The notes beneath the pieces were generated by a model. It was not told the DNA's origin and did no database searches. It saw only the letters and a program-made list of their open reading frames with translations. Below are positions 49,428 through 58,598 of a stretch of DNA of 64,000 nt, piece by piece. The translations under genes and the position numbers were made by a program. Origin of the DNA: Micromonospora sp. C31 (lineage in GTDB: Bacteria > Actinomycetota > Actinomycetes > Mycobacteriales > Micromonosporaceae); NCBI RefSeq assembly GCF_018070575.1, contig NZ_JAGPXN010000001.1, positions 434,001-498,000 of the forward strand. The letters run 5' to 3'. Position 1 is the first letter of the stretch. Each line of letters begins with the position of its first letter.

Positions 49428-51062
49428 ATGACCGAGGAAGCTGCCCAGTCCGCCGTCCCCGGGGCGGCACAGCCGGATGGGACACGCCCCGTCGCGGCGC
49501 CGCCCGGCGGCGCCGCGACGCCACCGCCCGTGGCCGCGCCGGCCGCCGCCGGAGACCCGGGTGCGACGCCACCAGCCGGGCCCGGCCCGCAGCCGTCGTT
49601 CGGCGGCGCCGGCTTCACCTCGCGGTACGGGCTGGTGCGCCCCCGCGACGGCCGCTACCTGGCCGGCGTCTGCGCGGCGATCGGCCGGGCCACCAACACC
49701 GATCCGGTCCTCTGGCGGGTGCTGCTGGCGGTGCTCGGCTTCTTCGGCGGCATCGGCATCCTGGTCTACGTCACCGCCTGGCTGATCATCCCGGGCGAGG
49801 GCGACAGCGCCTCCCCCGTCGAGTCCATGCTGGGCCGGGGCCGGTCCAGCATGTCCCCGGTCACCGTGATCGTGCTGAGCATCCTGGTCGCGATCAGCTT
49901 CGGCTACATCGTCACCGACGCGTTCCGGGCGGTACTGCTCGGCGCCGCCATCCTGATCGGCGGCGCGCTGCTGCTCAATCGCGACCACCGGGGCGCCCAG
50001 GGCGCACCGGTCGGCCCCGTACCGCCCGGCGCCCCGCCCGGGCGGGTGCCGCCGGTCACGCATCCCGCCCCGGTCGCGTACGCGGCCCCGCCGAGCGTGA
50101 CCGTGCCCCCCGGCGCGGGCCCGGTCCCCGCCCCGCCGGCGACCGTCGCCCAGGCCGCCTGGAGCGCTCCGGTTCCCACCCCGCCGGCCGAGCCGACCGC
50201 CTGGCCGCCGACCGCCCCGGTTCCGCCCGCCCGCCCCTCGACGGGTACGCCGACCAGCGGCTGGCCGCCGGCCCCGCCCGCTCCGGGCTGGCCCGCCCCG
50301 GCCTCGGGGGCACCGGTACCGGGTCCCCCGGCACCCCCGCCCCTCCCTGCGGGCTACCGGCCTCCCTTCGCCCCGCACGGCCCGTACGCCGGGCAGACCC
50401 CCGTGCCGCCCGCGCCGCCGCAGCCGCGGGTGAAGCCGCCGAAGCGACCGCGCGAGCGCTCCCCGCTCGGTTCGGTGACCTTCTCGCTGATCTTCCTCGC
50501 CCTGGGCGTGGTCGCCGTCATCGACCTGCTGGACGTCTTCGACGTGGGGGCCTCGGCGTACTTCGCCGCCACGCTGGCCATCATCGGGCTCGGCCTGCTG
50601 GTCGGCACCTGGTTCGGGCGGGCCCGCTGGCTGATCGCGCTCGGCGTGGTGGCCGCCGCCGCGCTCGGGGTGGCCACCGTCGCCGAGTCCTACGACCGGA
50701 TCCGGGGCGTCGACGGCAACGTCACCTGGGCACCCACCGACCACCGCGACCTGGCCCTGCGGTACGAGAACAGCTTCGGTGACACGGTGCTGGACCTGCG
50801 CGCGGTCGACTTCGACAAGAAGAACACCGAGATCACCGTCTCCGTCAACTTCGGCGAGTGCACGGTGGTGGTGCCGCCGAACGTCGACGTCACCACGGTG
50901 GCCGACGTCAACGCCGGCGAGGCGGACGTCTTCGGCAGACGCTCCGGCGGGCTCGCCGGCGAGTTGCGGGAGGCCAGCGATCTGGGTCCGGACGGCCCCG
51001 GCGGCGGCACGCTGCGGCTCTACATCCACGTCAATGCCGGCAACCTGGAGGTGACCCGGTGA
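49428..51062 (+). CDS. PspC-domain membrane protein with LiaF-like C-terminus
   Basis: This 544-residue protein starts with a Pro/Ala-rich tail. A PspC domain follows (about 65-125, RPRDGRYLAGVCAAIGRATNTDP), then transmembrane helices, a second long Pro-rich stretch, more helices, and a C-terminal beta-rich domain (YENSFGDTVLDLRAVDF, VNFGECTVVVPPNVDV, LRLYIHVNAGNLEV). That domain resembles the sensor part of LiaF/cell-wall-antibiotic-response proteins. It is divergent from the kinase gene. ATG 49428 has AGGA seven bases upstream. Confidence 0.85.
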   Translation: MTEEAAQSAVPGAAQPDGTRPVAAPPGGAATPPPVAAPAAAGDPGATPPAGPGPQPSFGGAGFTSRYGLVRPRDGRYLAGVCAAIGRATNTDPVLWRVLLAVLGFFGGIGILVYVTAWLIIPGEGDSASPVESMLGRGRSSMSPVTVIVLSILVAISFGYIVTDAFRAVLLGAAILIGGALLLNRDHRGAQGAPVGPVPPGAPPGRVPPVTHPAPVAYAAPPSVTVPPGAGPVPAPPATVAQAAWSAPVPTPPAEPTAWPPTAPVPPARPSTGTPTSGWPPAPPAPGWPAPASGAPVPGPPAPPPLPAGYRPPFAPHGPYAGQTPVPPAPPQPRVKPPKRPRERSPLGSVTFSLIFLALGVVAVIDLLDVFDVGASAYFAATLAIIGLGLLVGTWFGRARWLIALGVVAAAALGVATVAESYDRIRGVDGNVTWAPTDHRDLALRYENSFGDTVLDLRAVDFDKKNTEITVSVNFGECTVVVPPNVDVTTVADVNAGEADVFGRRSGGLAGELREASDLGPDGPGGGTLRLYIHVNAGNLEVTR

Positions 51063-51778
51063 AGGCACACCGCACCGACCTCGTGTCGTTCGCCTTCGGT
51101 CTGATCTTCCTCGGCTTCGCCGCGTGGTGGCTGCTCGCCCAGCTGCTCGGGCTCGCCCTCCCGCCGGTGGGCTGGTTCCTGGCCGGCGCGTTGATCCTGA
51201 TCGGCCTGCTGGGCCTGCTGGGCGCGCTGCGCTCCGCGCGGTCCGCCCGCGCGACCCCGCCCGACACCGCCGCCGATGCCTCAGCGGCCCCGGACCCGGT
51301 CGGTTCCGCCTCGGCCCCGCCGGAGCCGACGGGCCGGGTGAGGCCGGACCGACAGGCCACCGAGATCGACCCGACCCGCTGGGAGCTCGACCGACCCGCG
51401 CCGGCCGACGAGCCGACGGAATGGGGCGGCCGGCGCTCCGACTGGGGCGAGCGGGCCGACTGGGGCACGCGATCCGACTGGGACGTCTCCGCGCCGACGA
51501 CCGGCGGACCGACGACCGGCGGACCGACGACCGGCGGACCGACGGCGGCCGGGCCGACGACGGCCGGGCCGACGGCGGCCGGGCCGACGACGGCCGGGCC
51601 GACGGCGGCCGGGCCGACGACGGAGGGCTTCCGGGCCGGGGACGAGGTCGACGAGGGGCCGACGGAGGCCGTCACCGACGTCCGGCACGAGGCGGTGCAG
51701 GACCGCGCCGCCGACGAGGGCGCCCCGGCCCGACGGACCGGCGGACCGCCGGCCGGCGAGGAACGGCCGCGCGGCTGA
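51059..51778 (+). CDS. Small membrane protein with GPT-repeat tail
   Basis: This 239-residue protein has two transmembrane helices (VSFAFGLIFLGFAAWWLLAQLLGL and VGWFLAGALILIGLLGLLGAL) and a long acidic Pro/Thr-rich cytoplasmic tail. The tail has a run of five-residue GPTTG/GPTAA units encoded by 15-bp tandem repeats (about 51491-51620). GTG 51059 overlaps the previous stop (GTGA), so it probably works with the LiaF-like protein. No known family. Confidence 0.72.
   Translation: MKAHRTDLVSFAFGLIFLGFAAWWLLAQLLGLALPPVGWFLAGALILIGLLGLLGALRSARSARATPPDTAADASAAPDPVGSASAPPEPTGRVRPDRQATEIDPTRWELDRPAPADEPTEWGGRRSDWGERADWGTRSDWDVSAPTTGGPTTGGPTTGGPTAAGPTTAGPTAAGPTTAGPTAAGPTTEGFRAGDEVDEGPTEAVTDVRHEAVQDRAADEGAPARRTGGPPAGEERPRG
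51491..51620 (+). repeat. 15-bp tandem repeat inside a coding region
   Basis: Units of the type CCGACGACCGGCGGA (three near-exact copies), then CCGACGGCGGCCGGG and CCGACGACGGCCGGG alternating, encode GPT-type pentapeptides. Length variation among strains is likely because the unit keeps the reading frame. Confidence 0.75.
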
Positions 51779-51943
51779 CCACAGCGGTGCGGCCGGCGTC
51801 GGCGTCGGCCTATGCTGACCGTGGAGAACTCGCCTCCGCCGGCCGGCCGGCCCGCGCCGACCTGGCCGCCGCGCCGGCCGGACCGCGCCGCCGTGGCGGT
51901 CCGCCGCGATTCCCGTCTCTACCCCGTCAGGAGTCCGTCCGAC

Positions 51944-53197
51944 ATGACGCAGTCCCCCGCCGTGCGCACCTCCGGCCGCTCCGGTCCGGTCCGCATCGGC
52001 GAGCGAGCCGCCCGTACCCTCGTCTCCGAGCTCGCCCGGATCAACGACCCGAAGGCCGCGCTGCTGGTCGGCGCGACGCCGGAATCCGCGGTGCTGGCCG
52101 CGGCGATCGACGCGCTGTTGCCCGGCGACACCCTCACCCTGGTACCCGCCGGGTCGACCTCCTCGACGGCCCTGCGGGAGCACGTCACCGCCCAGGGTCG
52201 CTGGGTGGCCGACCGGGTCCGCGTGGTCGACACCCTCGCCGAGGCCGAGCCCGCCGCGGTGGTCGTCGCCGGGGAGCCACTCACCGGCACGGCCGACGAG
52301 ACCCGCGCCACCGTCGAGGGCCTGGCGAAGTACCTCACCGACGGCGCGGTGCTGAGCGTGGCCACGACCGCCACGCCGGGGCGCACCGCAGGCGCGGCCG
52401 CCGAACTGGACCGGCAGGGCGCGCTGTACGGCGTCGGCGTCGACCTGGTGCTGCGCAACACGCCGCCGCTGCGGGTGTACCGGCTCCGCCACACCCCGGC
52501 CGACGCCGCGTCGGCGGCCGGGCTGGCCCCGGCGTACCGCCCGTCGAGTGTCCCGCTGACCCGCGGCATGCACATCGACTCCAACGGGGTGGCCGCGGCC
52601 GGCATCGCGCTGGGCCTGGCCGCGGTGGCCCGGGCGACCCGGCCGAAGTCGAAGCTCTGGCTGCTCCCGGCCCTGGCCGCCGCCCCGGTGGCCGCCTTCT
52701 TCCGGGACCCGGAGCGCGACGTGCCCGAGGACCCGTCGGCGGTGGTCGCCTCGGCCGACGGTCGGGTGCTGTCGGTGCAGCGGCTGCACGACGAGCGCTT
52801 CGGCGAGGGCGAGTGGCTGCGGATCGCGGTCTTCCTGTCGGTGCTGGACGTGCACGTCAACCGTGCCCCGGTGGCCGGCAAGGTGGTCGACTACTTCGTC
52901 GCCGACGGTGGCTTCGCCAACGCGATGAAGCCGGCGGCGGAGCACAACGTGGCCGCGTACACGGTGCTGGACACCGCGCACGGCACGGTGGTCGTGGCGC
53001 AGCGCACCGGCCTGATCGCCCGCCGGATCGTGCAGCGGGCGCCGATCGGCGCGCTGCTGGCCCGGGGTGAGCGCTTCGGCCTGATCCGGTTCGGCTCGCG
53101 CACCGACGTCTACCTGCCGGCCGACGCCGCGGAGCCGCTGGTCGGCCCCGGGGACAAGGTCGTCGGGGGTTCGAGCGTCATCGCCCGCTGGCGCTGA
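51944..53197 (+). CDS. psd: Phosphatidylserine decarboxylase with N-terminal extension
   Basis: This 417-residue protein has an enzyme part from about residue 200. It contains FFRDPERDVPEDPSAVVASADGRV, the DVHVNRAPVAG motif and the C-terminal VVGGSSVIARW, where GSS is the self-cleavage site that generates the pyruvoyl cofactor. It converts phosphatidylserine to phosphatidylethanolamine at the membrane. The first 180 residues (ALLVGATPESAVLAAAIDALLPGDTLTLVPAG...) form an extra domain with methyltransferase-like Rossmann features. ATG 51944 has AGGAG upstream. pssA converges on it. Confidence 0.9.
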   Translation: MTQSPAVRTSGRSGPVRIGERAARTLVSELARINDPKAALLVGATPESAVLAAAIDALLPGDTLTLVPAGSTSSTALREHVTAQGRWVADRVRVVDTLAEAEPAAVVVAGEPLTGTADETRATVEGLAKYLTDGAVLSVATTATPGRTAGAAAELDRQGALYGVGVDLVLRNTPPLRVYRLRHTPADAASAAGLAPAYRPSSVPLTRGMHIDSNGVAAAGIALGLAAVARATRPKSKLWLLPALAAAPVAAFFRDPERDVPEDPSAVVASADGRVLSVQRLHDERFGEGEWLRIAVFLSVLDVHVNRAPVAGKVVDYFVADGGFANAMKPAAEHNVAAYTVLDTAHGTVVVAQRTGLIARRIVQRAPIGALLARGERFGLIRFGSRTDVYLPADAAEPLVGPGDKVVGGSSVIARWR

Positions 53198-53218
53198 GGC
53201 CCCGGACGGACCACACGA

Positions 53219-53251
53219 AGAAGGGGCGCCGCGGATCGCGGCGCCCCTTCT
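53219..53251. terminator. Bidirectional terminator between psd and pssA
   Basis: A perfect 14-bp stem, AGAAGGGGCGCCGC with its complement at 53238-53251 and a five-base loop. It lies between the converging genes, 21 bases after the psd stop and 12 after that of pssA. Confidence 0.75.
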
Positions 53252-53263
53252 CGCGTACGTGTC

Positions 53264-54094
53264 TCAGGCGGTGCGGCGCTGCCGCAGCCAGAGCACCGGG
53301 CCACTGACCAGGTAGCCGACCACGATCAGGGCGAAGGTGAGCCGGATGTCGATCAGCGCGCCGATCACCGGGGCCAGCCACAGCCACGGCGGAAGCTTCA
53401 CCAGCCGCGCGAGCTTGGCGTACGGGAAGCTGGAGACCATGGCGAAGGCGAGCAGCGCCACGCCGGCGACCAGGACGATGCCCGGCACGGGCAGCCCGAT
53501 GGCGACGGTCAGGGCGAGCACGGCCGCCGCCATGGTGGTGGGCACGCCGCAGAAGAACCTGCCGTCCTTCGGCGAGACGTTGAACCGGGCGAGCCGGATC
53601 GCCGCGCACGCCGCCACGAGGGCACAGGCCACCGCGGCGGCCGGCGTGGAGACCGAGCCGGCCAGCGAGGCGTAGACCACCACCGGGGCGGCGAGACCGA
53701 ACGAGCACATGTCGGCCAGCGAGTCCATCTGCGCGCCGAACGGGCTGGCCACGCCGAACTTACGGGCGAGCGCGCCGTCGAGGCCGTCGAAGATGACGCA
53801 GGCGATCAGGAAGAGCGCGGCGACGCGCACCTCGCCCTGCATGGCCAGGAAGATGGCCAGCATGCCGAGCATCAGGCTGCTGAGCGTGCAGGCGTTGACC
53901 ACCGCGAACTTCATCCGGCGGGCGACCGTCCGCTCGCCCGGAAGCAGCGGGATCGACATCCCCGCCTCGTCGTCGACCGGTGTGGTGGGGCCGAGGGCGG
54001 GGCTGACCGGAACGATCGAGGCGACCTCGGCGCGCTCGACACGGGTCAGCCCGTATCGGCGGCGCGGCCGGTCGGCGTAGCGGTGCTCGGGCAT
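53264..54094 (-). CDS. pssA: CDP-diacylglycerol--serine O-phosphatidyltransferase
   Basis: This 276-residue membrane enzyme makes phosphatidylserine, the substrate of the adjacent decarboxylase. The CDP-alcohol phosphotransferase motif is complete: DGLDGALARKFGVASPFGAQMDSLAD (Asp, Asp, Arg, Gly and two further Asp in the usual spacing). About seven helices follow. ATG 54094 is the most likely start. The frame is open for 414 bases before it, but that part is Arg-rich and unlike any known domain. Confidence 0.92.
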   Translation of the reverse strand: MPEHRYADRPRRRYGLTRVERAEVASIVPVSPALGPTTPVDDEAGMSIPLLPGERTVARRMKFAVVNACTLSSLMLGMLAIFLAMQGEVRVAALFLIACVIFDGLDGALARKFGVASPFGAQMDSLADMCSFGLAAPVVVYASLAGSVSTPAAAVACALVAACAAIRLARFNVSPKDGRFFCGVPTTMAAAVLALTVAIGLPVPGIVLVAGVALLAFAMVSSFPYAKLARLVKLPPWLWLAPVIGALIDIRLTFALIVVGYLVSGPVLWLRQRRTA

Positions 54095-54546
54095 CGACAG
54101 GTCGCTGCCTCCGTGCAGGTCACCGTCGCGGCGCCCCACCCGGACCAGCAGCACCTGCCGGGCGAGCGTGCTGCTGCGGCGCAACGGGCCCGCCCAACGA
54201 CGCCCTGCGGGACGCGGACTGTCAGTGGTACGACGCCGGCGCCATGGGGCTCTCGGCACGTTTCCTCCATCACCGGATCGGCTGACCGCCGCGAGGGCGG
54301 GTGTCCGGCTGTCTCGTGCCGGACCTTTCTGGCCCGGCAGCCGTTTTGCGGAGTACACCATCGCATAGGAGAACGGGGGTTGGCGATAGCTGCCGGCGGT
54401 ACTTATATCTGGTCCAACCGCGCGAACCGCTCTTCTATTCCCATCCCGGGCTCCATCGCCCGTTTCCTCCACCAACCCCACACCGAATGTACCGGACCCC
54501 GTCTCCACCGGCTCGGCGAGCGGGCGTCGGGAGCCCCGATGTCCGG
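54095..54546. other. Gene-free region between pssA and the first Nudix gene
   Basis: No gene is supported in these 452 bases. An AT-rich patch (TACTTATATCT near 54400) may hold the pssA promoter on the minus strand, but no hexamer pair is clear. No strong hairpin was seen. Confidence 0.45.
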
Positions 54547-55473
54547 TTACGGACGACCGGCGGCAGGGCCCCCGTCCAGCGCCAGTACGGCGATCTCGGT
54601 CAGCGGCAGCCCGGCGAGTCGCTCCGGGGTGAACCAGGCCGCGTGGGCGGTGGAGCCGCCGGCGAGTTCGGTCACCCGTGGCTCGGTGGGCGCGTCGACC
54701 GCCACCCGGTAGACCACCCGGACGCCGTGCCAGTCGATCGGGTAGCCCTCCGGGCCCAACGCGGCCGGGTTGTGCAGGTTGTCGACGCCGACCAGCTCGA
54801 CCACCCGACCGAGCTGACCGGACTCCTCGACCAGCTCACGCAGCAGGGCGGACGCCGGCTGCTCGCCGTGGTCGGTCCCGCCGCCGGGCAGGTGCCACCG
54901 ACCCGCGCCCGGGTAGCCGTCGGCGATCATGGTGAGCAGCACCCGGCCGGCGGGGTCCGTGACCAGGCCGTACGCCCCGAAGCGCTGTCGCCGCTCGGCC
55001 GAGGGACCGGTGGCGGGCTCCGTGGCCGCCGCCCGGGGAAGGCCCGCGGGCAGAGGCGACACGGGCAGGCCGAGCAGCTCGGCGGTGAACGGCATCAGCG
55101 GCACCTCGGCCGCCTCGGCGGCCGTGAACCAGCCCAGCTCGTCGGTGCCGCCGGCCGGCTCCGGTCGCGGTCGCCCGCCCCGCACGACGACGTCGAACAC
55201 CAGGCGGTCGGTGTGCACCACGACGCCGACGTCACGGAAGATCGTCACGTCGGCGAGCGCGGCCCGCAGCCCCGTCGCCTCCACGGTGAGGCCGGTCTCC
55301 TCGGCGAACTCGCGGACCACCGCGCGCGCCGGGTGCTCGGCGTGTTCGAGGCCGCCGCCGGGCACCTGCCAGACGCCCGGGACCGGGCACAGGGCCGAAC
55401 CCCGGACCAGCAACACCCGCCCGTCCGAGCCCCGACACATCCCGTACGCGCCGACCCGCCGCCGTTGCTCCAC
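54547..55473 (-). CDS. Double Nudix hydrolase
   Basis: This 308-residue protein has two complete Nudix domains in tandem. The first Nudix box begins at GGGLEHAEHPARAVVREF and ends AEETGL. The second begins GGGTDHGEQPASALLREL and ends VEESGQ. Both keep the metal-binding Glu residues. Nudix enzymes hydrolyse nucleoside diphosphates linked to another group, and the substrate cannot be told. Its second half closely resembles that of the next gene upstream, so the two arose by duplication. Confidence 0.9.
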   Translation of the reverse strand: MEQRRRVGAYGMCRGSDGRVLLVRGSALCPVPGVWQVPGGGLEHAEHPARAVVREFAEETGLTVEATGLRAALADVTIFRDVGVVVHTDRLVFDVVVRGGRPRPEPAGGTDELGWFTAAEAAEVPLMPFTAELLGLPVSPLPAGLPRAAATEPATGPSAERRQRFGAYGLVTDPAGRVLLTMIADGYPGAGRWHLPGGGTDHGEQPASALLRELVEESGQLGRVVELVGVDNLHNPAALGPEGYPIDWHGVRVVYRVAVDAPTEPRVTELAGGSTAHAAWFTPERLAGLPLTEIAVLALDGGPAAGRP

Positions 55474-55519
55474 CCGCTCGCACTCCCCCGCCTGCCCGGC
55501 CGCTCCCGGGTCACCCCGT

Positions 55520-55576
55520 CGATCATGAGGCTAGTCGCAGCGCGGCTCGCGCGCCGCCCGGTCAACCTCATGATCG
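55520..55576. repeat. Palindromic intergenic repeat between the two Nudix genes
   Basis: CGATCATGAGG (55520-55530) and CCTCATGATCG (55566-55576) form a perfect 11-bp inverted repeat around 35 bases that are themselves rich in GCGCG. It resembles the element at 23700-23769. Confidence 0.65.
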
Positions 55577-55602
55577 GCGAACGGGACGCAGGGGGTGGAG
55601 AG

Positions 55603-56550
55603 TCAGGCCAGGCGGGCGGCCTGGACGGCCTCCGCCGTCACCTCGGTCAGCCGGTCGGTGGGGAGGGCACCCAGCTCGTCGCGGGCGAACCAACGCGCCT
55701 CGCAGGTGGAACCGCCGACGTCGGCGACGGTGGGCGGGGCGGGCTTGTCGACCACGACCCGGTAGAAGGCGCGTACGCCGTGCCAGTCGATCGGGTAGCC
55801 CTCCGGGCCGAGCGAGGCGGCGTCGCGGTGGCTGGCCACGCCGAGCAGCTCGACGAGGCGGCCGTTCTGCCCGGTCTCCTCGACCAGTTCCCGGATCAGG
55901 GCGGCGCCCGGCTGCTCGCCGTAGTCGGTGCCGCCGCCGGGCAGGTGCCAGCAGCCCGCGCCCGGGTAGCCGTCGGAGACGCGGGTGAGCAGCACCCGGT
56001 CTTCCGGGTCGGTCACCACGGCGTACGCGGCGAAGCGCTGGGCCCGGTGCAGCCCGTCGGGACCGGGCACGGCGTAGAACGAGGGGAACTCCGGCGCCTC
56101 GTCCGGCACGATGTCGGCGGACGAGGCGGGCACCCCCAGGGCCCGCGCGGTGAACGAGCGCAGCGGCAGCTCGCGCGCTTCCTCCGGGGTGAACCAGCGG
56201 GCCAGGTCGGTCGGCCGGTCGACCCGGTCGGCGAGCGTCCCGCCCCGCACCGAGACCTGGTAGATCAGGCGGTCGGTGTGGATGGTGATGCCCCGCTCCG
56301 GCAGCGCCCGCATGTCGGCGAGCACGTCGTGCAGGCCCGCGACGGTGACGGAGAGGCCGGTCTCGGCGGCGGTCTCCCGGACGACGGTGTGGTGCGGGTC
56401 CTCACCGTGGTCGACCGCCCCGCCGGGCAGCGACCACGTGCCGGGGGTGCCGGAGCGCTCCGATGCGCGGACCAGCAAGACCCGGCCGACTGAATCAGCA
56501 CAAACTGCGTATGCCGCGATCCTGCGGAGCGGCTCCAGCATGGTGGTCAC
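55603..56550 (-). CDS. Double Nudix hydrolase (paralogue of the neighbour)
   Basis: This protein of about 315 residues has two Nudix boxes: one beginning GGAVDHGEDPHHTVVRET and ending AAETGL, the other beginning GGGTDYGEQPGAALIREL and ending VEETGQ. In the first box the residue after RE is Thr-Ala instead of a Leu-type, and one Glu of the EE pair is Ala (AAETG), so this half may be weak or inactive. GTG 56550 (VTTMLEPLRRIAAY) is preferred for ribosome-site spacing. ATG 56541 is the alternative. Confidence 0.87.
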   Translation of the reverse strand: MTTMLEPLRRIAAYAVCADSVGRVLLVRASERSGTPGTWSLPGGAVDHGEDPHHTVVRETAAETGLSVTVAGLHDVLADMRALPERGITIHTDRLIYQVSVRGGTLADRVDRPTDLARWFTPEEARELPLRSFTARALGVPASSADIVPDEAPEFPSFYAVPGPDGLHRAQRFAAYAVVTDPEDRVLLTRVSDGYPGAGCWHLPGGGTDYGEQPGAALIRELVEETGQNGRLVELLGVASHRDAASLGPEGYPIDWHGVRAFYRVVVDKPAPPTVADVGGSTCEARWFARDELGALPTDRLTEVTAEAVQAARLA

Positions 56551-56694
56551 GGGGCCAAATTCTCCCCGGCCCAGGTTACCTCCATCGAAGAGTGTCAGAT
56601 TCCTGACTGAAAGCTCGCGCCTCAGGGACGGGTCAGGGTAGGGATCCGGGCGGTCACCGAGGCCGGCCCGACAACCGGCGCGGACCGTGGAGAC

Positions 56695-56991
56695 ATGACC
56701 TACACCGCCCCTCCCCAGCCCCCGTACAAGCAGCTCCGTCGCCCCGCCACGGACCGGATGATCGCCGGGGTGGCCAGCGGCCTCGGCCGGTACTTCGCCG
56801 TCGACCCCACCCTGGTCCGGGTGGTCCTCGCGGTCGCCGGCCTGCTCACCGGTGGGCTCGCGCTGCTCGCGTACCCGATCATGTGGTTCCTCATGCCCGA
56901 GGAGCCGGCCGGCGCGCCCGCCTGGCCGCACCCCGCGTCGCCCGCCGCCGGCGCGCAGCCGGCGCCGCCGACCTACCCGCCGACGGCGTGA
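56695..56991 (+). CDS. Small PspC-domain membrane protein
   Basis: This 98-residue protein has a PspC domain (LRRPATDRMIAGVASGLGRYFAVDPTLVRVVLAVAGLLTGG) with one or two transmembrane segments, ending WFLMPEEPAG and a Pro/Ala tail. It is the third PspC-domain protein in the window. PspC proteins act in envelope-stress sensing. It is flanked by unrelated genes and appears to be a single-gene unit. Confidence 0.88.
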   Translation: MTYTAPPQPPYKQLRRPATDRMIAGVASGLGRYFAVDPTLVRVVLAVAGLLTGGLALLAYPIMWFLMPEEPAGAPAWPHPASPAAGAQPAPPTYPPTA

Positions 56992-56998
56992 GGCCGGA

Positions 56999-58552
56999 TC
57001 ACTCCCACTCGATCGTGCCCGGCGGCTTGCTCGTCACGTCCAGCACGACGCGGTTGACCTCGGCCACCTCGTTGGTGATCCGGGTGGAGATCCGCGCGAC
57101 CACCTCGTAGGGCAGCCGGGACCAGTCGGCGGTCATGGCGTCCTCGCTGGAGACCGGCCGCAGCACCACGGGGTGCCCGTAGCTGCGGCCGTCACCCTGC
57201 ACCCCGACGCTTCGCACGTCGGCCAGGAGCACGACCGGGAACTGCCAGACGCCCCGGTCCAGGCCGGCGGCGGTGAGCTCCTCCCGGGCGATCAGGTCGG
57301 CCCTGCGGAGCAGGTCGAGCCGCTCCCGGTCGACCGCGCCGATGATCCGGATGGCCAGGCCGGGGCCCGGGAACGGGTGCCGCCAGACCATCGCCTCGGG
57401 CAGGCCGAGCTGGAGGCCGAGCGCCCGGACCTCGTCCTTGAACAGGGTGCGCAGCGGCTCGACCAGCGCGAACCGGAGATCCTCCGGCAGGCCGCCCACG
57501 TTGTGGTGACTCTTGATGTTGGCGGTGCCGGTGCCGCCGCCGGACTCGACCACGTCCGGGTAGAGGGTGCCCTGGACGAGGAACTCGACGTCGCCGTGGG
57601 CGGCCACCTCCCGCGCCGCGGCCTCGAAGACCCGGATGAACTCCCGGCCGATGATCTTGCGCTTCTGCTCCGGGTCGGTGACCCCGGCGAGGGCGCCGAG
57701 GAACCGCTCGGCCGCGTCGACCACCTTGAGCTTGATGCCGGTGGCGGCGACGTAGTCCTTCTCCACCTGCTCGGCCTCGCCGGCGCGCAACAGGCCGTGG
57801 TCGACGAAGACGCAGGTGAGCTGGTCGCCGACGGCCCGGTGCACCAGCGCGGCGGCGACGGCCGAGTCGACCCCGCCGCTCAGGCCGCAGATGACCTCCT
57901 TGTCGCCGACCTGCTCCCGGATCCGGGCGACCTGCTCGTCGATGATGTTCTCGGGCGTCCAGGCGGGCTCGATGCCGGCGATGTCGTGCAGGAAGCGGCG
58001 CAGCATCTCCTGGCCGTGCGCGGTGTGCCCGACCTCCGGGTGGAACTGCACGCCGGCCCGGCGGCCGGCCACGTCCTCGAACGCGGCGACCGGCGCGCCC
58101 GCCGACTCGGCGGTCACCGTGAAGCCCGCCGGGGCCTCGGTCACGCAGTCGCCGTGGCTCATCCAGACCGGCAGGTCGTCGGGCAGCTCGCGCAGCAGCA
58201 CCCCGGCCTCCGGGCGGGCGCGCAGCGGGGTGCCGCCGTACTCGCGGTTGCCGGTGCGGGCCACCGTGCCGCCCAGCGCCTGGGCCATCGCCTGGAAGCC
58301 GTAGCAGATGCCGAGGACCGGCACCCCGGCGTCGAACATGCCGGCGTCGATCTGCGGGGCGCCCGGCGCGTAGACGCTCGACGGGCCGCCCGAGAGGATG
58401 ATCGCGGCCGGATCCTTCGCCAGCATCTCGGCGACCGGCATGGAGTGCGGCACGATCTCGGAATAGACGTTGGCCTCACGCACCCGACGCGCGATGAGCT
58501 GGGCGTACTGGGCTCCGAAGTCCACCACGAGGACAGGGCGAGGCGTGCTCAT
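56999..58552 (-). CDS. guaA: GMP synthase (glutamine-hydrolysing)
   Basis: This 517-residue enzyme converts XMP to GMP. The N-terminal class I amidotransferase has the nucleophile Cys in [11 protein letters not shown] and His/Glu in QFHPEVGHT. The ATP-pyrophosphatase domain shows the P-loop [14 protein letters not shown]. The C-terminal dimerisation domain ends KPPGTIEWE, as in the family. Length is normal. It follows purN/purH functionally but is not linked to them. Confidence 0.96.
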   Translation of the reverse strand: MSTPRPVLVVDFGAQYAQLIARRVREANVYSEIVPHSMPVAEMLAKDPAAIILSGGPSSVYAPGAPQIDAGMFDAGVPVLGICYGFQAMAQALGGTVARTGNREYGGTPLRARPEAGVLLRELPDDLPVWMSHGDCVTEAPAGFTVTAESAGAPVAAFEDVAGRRAGVQFHPEVGHTAHGQEMLRRFLHDIAGIEPAWTPENIIDEQVARIREQVGDKEVICGLSGGVDSAVAAALVHRAVGDQLTCVFVDHGLLRAGEAEQVEKDYVAATGIKLKVVDAAERFLGALAGVTDPEQKRKIIGREFIRVFEAAAREVAAHGDVEFLVQGTLYPDVVESGGGTGTANIKSHHNVGGLPEDLRFALVEPLRTLFKDEVRALGLQLGLPEAMVWRHPFPGPGLAIRIIGAVDRERLDLLRRADLIAREELTAAGLDRGVWQFPVVLLADVRSVGVQGDGRSYGHPVVLRPVSSEDAMTADWSRLPYEVVARISTRITNEVAEVNRVVLDVTSKPPGTIEWE

Positions 58553-58598
58553 GGCAGCAAATCCTACCGACGACGCCCGCGCGCCCCCCGCCGGTCCG

